Below are positions 20,048 through 29,206 of a stretch of 29,206 bases of DNA, piece by piece; the first letter of the stretch is position 1, and each line of letters begins with the position of its first letter. Below the pieces are notes generated by a model. It saw nothing but the letters and a program-made list of their open reading frames with translations, was not told where the DNA came from and ran no database searches. The stretch is from the NCBI GenBank assembly GCA_032433595.1, contig JASWJB010000437.1:1-29206 (forward strand). The letters are read 5' to 3'. This stretch comes from Conoideocrella luteorostrata (taxonomy: Eukaryota > Ascomycota > Sordariomycetes > Hypocreales > Clavicipitaceae). The position numbers were made by a program, and so were the translations under genes.

Positions 20048-23000
20048 CTAGGACATGACAGTCGTAGCACCTCCAATCTGGCGCTTGACTTGCTCACGAG
20101 CCCAACGAGCAGTCTCGATTGTTCTTGGCTGGAACTCTCGGTTGGTCTTGGTCTCCTTGATCATGGCAGCAAGCCAATCTTGTCGGAAAGCGTCTACCAG
20201 TTCTCCATTAGGGAAAGCCGCGGCAAGATCACTGTTTCAAAATGTTAGTAGCTGTATGCTTAAAGGACAATGGTAAATTTCCAGCATACCCAATGACACC
20301 CATACTGGCACGCATAAGAGCCTCACTGCGGATATTGTCGCTGGCAATCAGCCCGAGCTGGTTGAAAATGGCTGGCACGTATTGTTGAAGAGCTTGAGCT
20401 GCAAAGAATTGTTAGGACGCTGGAAGCTGCTCTCAGTTTGTCCATAGTAGATAGGCACTTACTCTTATCACTAGACTTCATAGCTCCAATGATACCACCC
20501 CAAGCATCCATAATACCCTCGCGAAGGGAGATGACGTAGTCAACCATCTCGATAGGGTTTTCCGGTGTAGCACTGACAGTAGCGGCCTGTTCCAAAACCT
20601 GTGCAACGACGGACAGATATGTCTCAAAATGTCCGGCGATAGCTCCTGCAATGTCACCAAAGCACTGCAGAATAGCAGGCTTGAACTGGTTGGAAGGGGA
20701 AGTATTCTGTCATATTTGTTAGCTTAAAGTGTTACGTACTCCAGAGACAAAGCCACAAGGCGGGATATGTCACACACCCTTAAGTTGTTCAACAGGTAGT
20801 TCATGAAGTTGTCACAGAATGGCTGGCTGCGCTCGCCCATGGAGCGGGTGATATCGCTCACAAGGCCAATAGCCATTGAGCAAAGACTGAGCTCTTCTTG
20901 GTTGGCGAGGGCATTGTACAGGAAAGGTGAGAAAGCCTCCATGTACTTGCCAAAATCTTCCTCCATGGCGGTGGACAAGGCAGAAATGGTTCCAAAAACG
21001 GCTTCGGGAACACTTGACTTGCCACCGACACTGTTCAAAATTTGTAGAAGGATCTGCATGATGCGGTCTCCTTGGGAGATGATATCTTTGTCTAACCGGG
21101 CGATGATAGCCTGAAGAACTGTGCACAAGCTGTTTTGCATTTCCTCAAGAGTGATCTTGTCCTCGACACTCACAACCTGTGACTGCAGGGGAATGGTCTC
21201 CTCGAGACGCTTGATGATAACATCTGCGAGCGAGGCGATAGCCTGGAGACTCTCGCTAGCGGAGTTCTGCACAAAGACATTGAGAACCTCATAAGCAGCA
21301 GTTCGCACAGAAGTCTCGGCGTCCTGTCTGGCAGTGACATCAAGCAGGGTGCTGACGGCCTGGTTGAAGTGAGGAGTGAGAGGGTTTGAGGCGGCACCGA
21401 ATTCGCCAGCAAATCGCTCAGCCAGGTTCATAAGGGCCCAGCAGCATGATGGGGCCATCTTGGCGTTGCTGATCAAACCCTTGAATAATGACTCGATGAG
21501 AGTAGGAAGATGCTGGCTCGGATCAATGGCCTCCGCGCACGCGTACGTAACGCGGCCCAGAGTAAAAGCGGTAGAATCCTTGACCTGGAGATTCTGATCG
21601 TCCATCATGGTGATCAGGATAGGAAGAGCTTGTTTAACGATAGGGTCCAGCACCTTCTCGTCAGGACCTTCCATAATGGCACCAAAGGCCGAGACAGCAG
21701 CGTCACGGAGATGCCAATCCTCAGAACGCAGATTCGCCTCGACAAACTGCAATACGGGGGTGATGATGCTAGCACCAACCGCCTGAGAGTACAGCTGCAA
21801 GCACTGGTATGCAGCTCTGGAGATGTTATATTCGTCATCGGCTGCGTCTTCATCTTGCTTCGTGAGAAGCGACAATAGCACGGGAACAACCTCATTAGCT
21901 GCAACGCGTGCAAAGTTGTAGAACTCGCGCATCTGATCAGAGCTCTCAACTTGGGCGTTGTCGTCCTCGATGGAAAATTCCTCTTCGCAGACGGTGCTCC
22001 AGAATTCAACTGCCAATTTAGCAACGTCCTCATCCTCGGATTTCATACCAAGGATGGTCAGGCCAAAGAGTGCCTTCTCCATGTAGAATCGCATGTTGTT
22101 GTAGTAGAGTGCCATGATTCGGTTAAGACAACCGAAGGCACCTTGCTGAATGCGAGAGTCGTCAGCCTGTGTAGCCTCGCATACAACTTGCATAATGTAG
22201 TTTCGCTCCCCCTCGTTCTTGAAGTTGCTGCTAACAAACTCTAATGAGTCGCAAAGAGCCGTGATAGCAGCGAGCCTGACTTCATTGTTGGCTTCCTCTT
22301 TTCTGGCCCCTTGCACGACAGCAGTCAAAATGGCATTCGAGTGGGACACGAGGGCTATTCGAAGCTCCGAGTCTGAGCTCTCACAAATATAGCCAATAGC
22401 GGTCAAAGAAGCCTGCTTCTGATGATCGGCCCCGTCCGTAACGTTCTTGACCAAGAAGGGCATCAAGTCGGTCCACTGATGGCGAGGAAGCTCGATAGCG
22501 GCAATGGAGGAGATGACCTGAGCGGCAGCGTTGCCAGCTTGTGCGTTGTTCGAAGACAGTGTTTGCAGTGTGAGCTGTCTAACGCGCGTTTTGGTCTCAT
22601 CGTCTGTCTGTTGTAGCCACTTGATCTGGAGTTCTTGCAAGCGGGCATAGTCTCGAGCTGTGAACGCGTTCTTCAGGGCCAAACCGGCGGCCACTCGAAT
22701 GGAGGCATCTGCTTGTTCATTGGCAAGTTCTTGAACCAGAGTTGCCAAGTACAGCGGCTAATTCGAAACAACACGACAGTAGGCAGTCAGCATATGGACA
22801 GTACAGACACCAAGAGCTAACGGTGTAAATGAAAGGGGGAGGGGAAAGGGGAAGGGGGGGCAATAGACGTGTGGAGAGAGAAGAATGGGAAACTTACGAA
22901 GTTACCCTCCGCTGCCTGGTTAAGTTGTTGCTCAGCGGCATTTCGCAGATTCGCGTCTATTCAAGAGCATCTGTTAGCCAAATAAGGTCGTTCGTTGCGC

Positions 23001-23193
23001 TTCAAAGCTCGAAAAGGCGGTGGCCCTGTGTTGATAAGCAGCCAAACAGAGCGTATGACGAAGCCCTGGGAAAGCAGGCAAGGAACGACCTGGACCGAGG
23101 GGGGCTCACAACCACCAAGGGGTAAAACAGATAGTGGCACATACCCGGAGACAGCGAGTTGGCGAGCACCTGATTAATCTCTGAGCTCGACAT
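20048..23193 (-). CDS. KAP95: Importin beta-1 (karyopherin beta, nuclear import receptor)
   Basis: Importin beta carries importin-alpha/NLS cargo through nuclear pores and releases it on binding Ran-GTP. The reconstructed CDS is complement(join(20048..20231, 20290..20398, 20463..20706, 20778..22757, 22898..22956, 23145..23193)), 874 aa, close to yeast Kap95 (861 aa). The start MSSSEINQVLANSLSPDANLRNAAEQQL is assembled from exons 1 and 2. Residues 37-696 in exon 3 are HEAT repeats and include the acidic loop segment around DEDAADDEYNISRAA. The C-terminus reads FRQDWLAAMIKETK...TARWAREQVKRQIGG. The five introns are 188, 140, 71, 64 and 58 nt, all GT..AG, and the two longest lie near the 5' end. 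Intron 2 carries a purine-only tract. Identification is firm, and the gene looks intact. Confidence 0.97.
22824..22859 (+). repeat. Purine-rich tract in KAP95 intron 2
   Basis: A nearly pure A/G stretch dominated by runs of G lies inside the second intron. On the transcribed strand it is a pyrimidine tract. It may simply be low complexity. Confidence 0.6.
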
Positions 23194-25802
23194 GATTGTA
23201 GGGTGCAGAACGAATCGTCATGCGGCTTTCTGGTATCGTGAGATGGAGGTTGTTTCGCAGGAAGCCAAAAGCTGGCAGGAGGTGCACGTGTGAATAGTCA
23301 AAGGCGGAGACCGCAAACACACAACGAGTGGGGGGTTGTTTTTTTTCTTGTGGTGGACAACAGGTTCCAGTCGCTTTTCTTTCGGGTCGAGGCAACGCGA
23401 AACGACTTGACCGCAGGACAAAGGCGACAGCCGCGGGGGGGCTTCCTAGTCGATAACAAGGAGAGCAGTCAGTGGGCCCTTTGGCAAAGACCGAATCTGC
23501 GGGGACCTTGTCTAATTTCGTTGTGTAGAGGCGAAAGGGGCGAAAAAAGAAGGAAGAGGCACAAGAACAGAAGAAAAAAAAAGAGTGCTAGCTCTCGTTT
23601 TCGCTTTGGAACAAGAATTGACCCAAGATAACTATTGTCAAGCGGCAAAGAAGAGATAGAGGGTTCAGGTTCTGAAAAGGTGACTGCCGGGTTGGTTGTG
23701 GTACCTTGTTCTGCTTGTGTACTCCGTAACTAGTCAAAGGGGCAATGGGGGGGCTGTGGGAGAAGAAAATGGCAGAATGGGTGCCTGCGCTAATATGTGC
23801 TTGCGCTCAGTGCAGTGGTTCGCTGAGCTGCTGGACGAAGCGGACGAAGTGGAGTGACGACAGACTCGGGCGGGGGCGAGGCGACAGGCATGACGACGGA
23901 GCGGAAGGCTGACATGTCTATGCGTCTATGCACGCTCCGGGTCGCGGGCTCAACTCTCTTCGGGGCTTGAGGGTTTGCGAAAACAAGGCTGTCGGTACCC
24001 GTCCTAGTCCGTCTATTGTTGTGCTCTAGCTTCTAGCATTTGATTGTACTTACTTCCACGCGTTGACTCGGTACTACGGTCTGCTTGCTCCAAGCCGTTC
24101 TAAGGAGCAGCAACTGCCCTCAATGCCTGCCCAGCCAGAGGCATGGAGTACCTCATCTGCTCCGCAAAGGTAGTAGTACACCCTGTGCAGATTTCACAAA
24201 GTCTTTGGGGAGCGGAATGGAGTTATGCACTCTTCATTATCGAGGCCGCAGGAGTATACTGCTCTGGTGTACGGAGTACAAAACACAAGGCTGAGTGAGC
24301 GAGCGCCAATATCCAAGTTCCTAAGCTACGCGGACAACTCCAATAATCAAGCACTGAGGACTGCTGCGAACCTCAGCAGAGGTAGAAGTAGTTAGTGCTG
24401 CTGCGCTCTTCTGGTAGTTACTCCGTAGATCATGTCGATAACTTATGCTGCTGCTCACACCGGCAGTGTGTGCCTGCTTGCGCCTCGCAGCCACCACCAG
24501 CCTCCGTAGCTGCATGCAGCGCAGGTCAACGCCATACTAGTACAATAGATAGCGATCCTACTCTGTGCTGTGACTCTGGGCTTGGAGGAGGGGCATACAG
24601 AACAGACAGCCGGTGCAATATGGTATTTGTAAAAAATTCTGCAGCGGCTGTCATTTCGACGGCAGCCAGGGTTTGTCGCATACAAGCTAACCATACGCTG
24701 TCGAAGATTAAATCCAACCCACGCGCCGAGTCTGTTTGCTGCAAACCTACGGAGTAATCCACATGTCATCAACAGAAGGTTACGACATTCCTCTCGCTCA
24801 CGACAATCAAACCATGTGCGGTTCTGAGCCTCCACACTGTCTCTAATGTCTTAGACCCTCCAGACCGGTCCGCCAGCTGGCCAATCGAGTCTCGCCCCTT
24901 CGCAGCCAGGCACGGGAGGATGTTTTTTCCCGCCCGATTGCCCCACCTGGCTAGTCCAAGACGACAGAAGCGGCGATGTCGGCGAGAGGCCAAACTCTGC
25001 CCGTCCTTGTCTGCAGTCTAATGTCGGTGCTTGCGGGCACTGTGTCCCTCAGCGCGCCGATTATTGTTTCCAGCTGGGCCCCCGAAGCAGCTCATAAACT
25101 GACTTTGTGCGTAGCTAGAAACAGCAGAACGAAGGAGGGGTCAGGAACCGCACCACTGTTTAGGGTTGACAACCAACCGCATTGGAATTCTGTAGTAACG
25201 GAAGTTAGATCTCCATTTTGCTGTTCTTAGTAACTAACTACCAGAGCCACCTGTTCGTCAACTTGATCACTGTTCCGCGCAGTCTCAACCTGGACACTTC
25301 TCACCGCTTCGATTATTATTAGTTGTAATCTGGTTTGTTTACCCTGACGGGACTCTTTGTTTTCGTAGTATTAGCTAGCCCCCCCCCTCCCCACCGCTTC
25401 CAGGGCAACCGGGATAGTAGAACCATCCATGGTTGTAACTACTCCTTAGTCCCACAGTTAGCTCTTCACGGGTCTCAGTCATGATGGCCGGCACAGCTCA
25501 TAAAACGACGGGGTAGCGTTTGCAAGGACAGGCGTGATTGAAAAGATCAATTCTCCCTGTGATCAACTCAACTTTGAAGCGACTTGTGAATCAGAATCTG
25601 GCCACCGAAAAATAGAAATTGCCAAACCAGACATACCCGGTATCATAGTGCTAGCAAAATCGTGGTTTCTCAATCTACGATCCGAAGTATCATCCATCCT
25701 AGGTACATATGTGACATATTTCAATCAAAAACTCCATTTTTGCGGGCGCGCATAATTGGCCCGTAGATAAAAAAAATTGCCACCAAATCCCCTAACTCCC
25801 GT
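23194..25802. other. 2.6-kb gene-free region between KAP95 and LEU4
   Basis: This region spans the KAP95 promoter and the LEU4 3' flank. It shows a purine-rich block at about 23525-23585, four copies of the 9-bp motif (23720, 24270, 24419, 24748), a C-run at about 25379-25389, and short ORFs of up to 126 codons on both strands with no family-like content. No RNA gene or element was recognised. Confidence 0.55.
23720..24756. repeat. Cluster of four copies of the 9-bp motif
   Basis: Copies lie at 23720-23728 (TACTCCGTA), 24270-24278 (TACGGAGTA within GTACGGAGTAC), 24419-24427 (TACTCCGTA) and 24748-24756 (TACGGAGTA). This is the densest cluster in the window. Confidence 0.85.
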
Positions 25803-28245
<2,443 letters not shown>

Positions 28246-28289
28246 TCAGTGAGACCGAGAATAAGCAGGCAAATGAAATTGTTCTCCAG

Positions 28290-28298
28290 TACTCCGTA
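28290..28298. repeat. One copy of the dispersed 9-bp motif in the LEU4 promoter
   Basis: TACTCCGTA lies 196 bp upstream of the LEU4 start codon, so it is probably in the promoter or leader. Confidence 0.85.
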
Positions 28299-28524
28299 AA
28301 TAGGTGCAGGTTGGCTGGAGACGTGAAGTGGCAAAGGAAGGAAAAGAAGGCAATTGCGGCGTTGCGCTTGTTGTGGTGGTGCCAGTCATAGAACAAGGTT
28401 AGACAACGGAGGCTAAACCGGAGGTCACATCGGGTCACGAAAAGGAATTGCGTGAGTGCGTCCTGTCAGTGGTGCTCCAGTCATGCAGAGCGGGAAGCAA
28501 TGCAGCCCATTAACGGCGTCTTCT

Positions 28525-28529
28525 ATTGG
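28525..28529 (-). promoter_or_regulatory. CCAAT box upstream of LEU4
   Basis: GGCCAATAG reads on the LEU4 strand, about 430 bp upstream of the start codon and 6 bp from the CPC1-type site. CCAAT is the binding core of the Hap/CBC complex. The pairing with the neighbouring site strengthens an otherwise weak 5-bp match. Confidence 0.45.
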
Positions 28530-28535
28530 CCTCCA

Positions 28536-28542
28536 TGAGTCA
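28536..28542. promoter_or_regulatory. Gcn4/CPC1 amino-acid control element
   Basis: TGAGTCA is a perfect 7-bp match to the site bound by Gcn4/CPC-1/CpcA, the bZIP activator of amino-acid biosynthesis genes under starvation. It lies about 440 bp upstream of the LEU4 start. Family knowledge makes LEU4 a classic target of this control; binding here is inferred. Confidence 0.6.
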
Positions 28543-28929
28543 CTTACCCTTCGGTGCACAATCCCAGCTACTTACTTGGTGAATTAATATTGTCCAGCTT
28601 GTTATTTGCCAACGCTCAGCGTCGGCATAACAAGATCGTCTGGTGCTTTGTTGATTATCGACTGTCGATCTAATTTTGACCCCTCGTGTACTTCCTACCA
28701 GCCGGCGCAGCGTTTCCGTGCATCCCACGCATCTGCCGTGTATCTGCCGTGGCATTTTGGCGCGCCCTACGAATTACATCCCCGCCAAGACAATTCATAT
28801 ACGTATCATCTTGCCACATCTTCTGTGCCGCTCCCTCTCTTGAACTCTGCATCACTCTCGCTCTCACACATGCTTGCTAGCCATGTGCACCCCGCCGCAC
28901 ATCATGTCATTCATACAAACCAGTTAGTT

Positions 28930-28951
28930 ACTAGTAGCCACTGCTACTAGT
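28930..28951. repeat. Perfect hairpin with 9-bp arms
   Basis: ACTAGTAGC (28930-28938) and GCTACTAGT (28943-28951) are exact reverse complements around a 4-nt loop, CACT. It is in gene-free DNA upstream of LEU4. No poly-T follows, so it is not a simple terminator-like signal. Confidence 0.85.
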
Positions 28952-29206
28952 TCAGTGGCAATGCCCTGGCCTGACCCATCCAAGCCGGTTTTCGGCGCTG
29001 TTGCCCCACGCCAGTCTGAAGGCAGGGGACCTTGAGCAAACATGTGCCAGCACAGGGCGGGCATGAACTTTCGTTCAGAAGTTGAAAATGGATTGTGAAA
29101 TAGTTGTTTACATGGCACCAGGGGGTGACAATTTGTCGTGAAATGAGATGTACATGATTTGGAGGAATTTGGCATCGTGTGAGTTGGGTAAGGGTGTGAT
29201 TTCAAA

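Noticed and set aside
23290..23631. 113-codon plus-strand frame upstream of KAP95
   Set aside because: It is arginine/lysine-rich because of a purine-rich promoter tract, and it shows no domain.
28985..28995. Leu3-like site upstream of LEU4
   Set aside because: CCG and CGG are separated by five bases instead of the four required for a Leu3 site. It is also about 890 bp upstream.

Overview
The window looks like chromosomal DNA of a filamentous ascomycete (Pezizomycotina). Sordariomycetes, perhaps Hypocreales, is my impression from protein similarity alone and was not tested. The evidence is protein-coding genes split by short introns (about 50-190 nt) with GT..AG ends and CTRAY-type branch sites, one-gene transcription units, long intergenic stretches, a fungal Zn2Cys6 regulator, and fungal-type Leu4, Kap95, Mrs6 and Rec8 proteins. 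No rRNA, tRNA, CRISPR array, insertion sequence or intact transposon was seen.

Layout, left to right: an unrecognised 297-aa protein gene (+, 1018-1911); a convergent intronless ferric reductase/NADPH oxidase-family gene (-, 2506-5079); a 2.5-kb gene-free stretch with a strong stem-loop; RRP43, an exosome subunit (+, 7619-8635); MRS6, the Rab escort protein (+, 9164-10917, 3 exons); meiotic cohesin kleisin rec8 (-, 11525-13768, 4 exons); a 2.2-kb divergent intergenic region; a Zn2Cys6 transcription factor (+, 15950-18869, 7 exons); importin beta-1 KAP95 (-, 20048-23193, 6 exons); a 2.6-kb gene-free region; and 2-isopropylmalate synthase LEU4 (-, 25803-28094, 7 exons). The last 1.1 kb holds the LEU4 promoter, including a perfect Gcn4/CPC1-type site next to a CCAAT box.

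The genes are mostly unrelated housekeeping functions: RNA decay, vesicle transport, nuclear import and leucine synthesis. With them are one meiosis gene, one metal reductase and one regulator. I see no operon-like or biosynthetic cluster. I reconstructed the exon structures by hand from splice signals, reading frame and protein-family motifs. All five spliced genes keep frame across every junction.

No clearly new multi-gene system is evident. The most unusual signals are a 9-bp motif (TACGGAGTA or its complement) present 12 times, only between genes; a GC-AG intron in LEU4 next to a 25-nt exon that encodes the catalytic HxH motif; very small first exons in LEU4 and rec8; and a roughly 180-residue disordered insert inside the reductase NAD(P)H domain.
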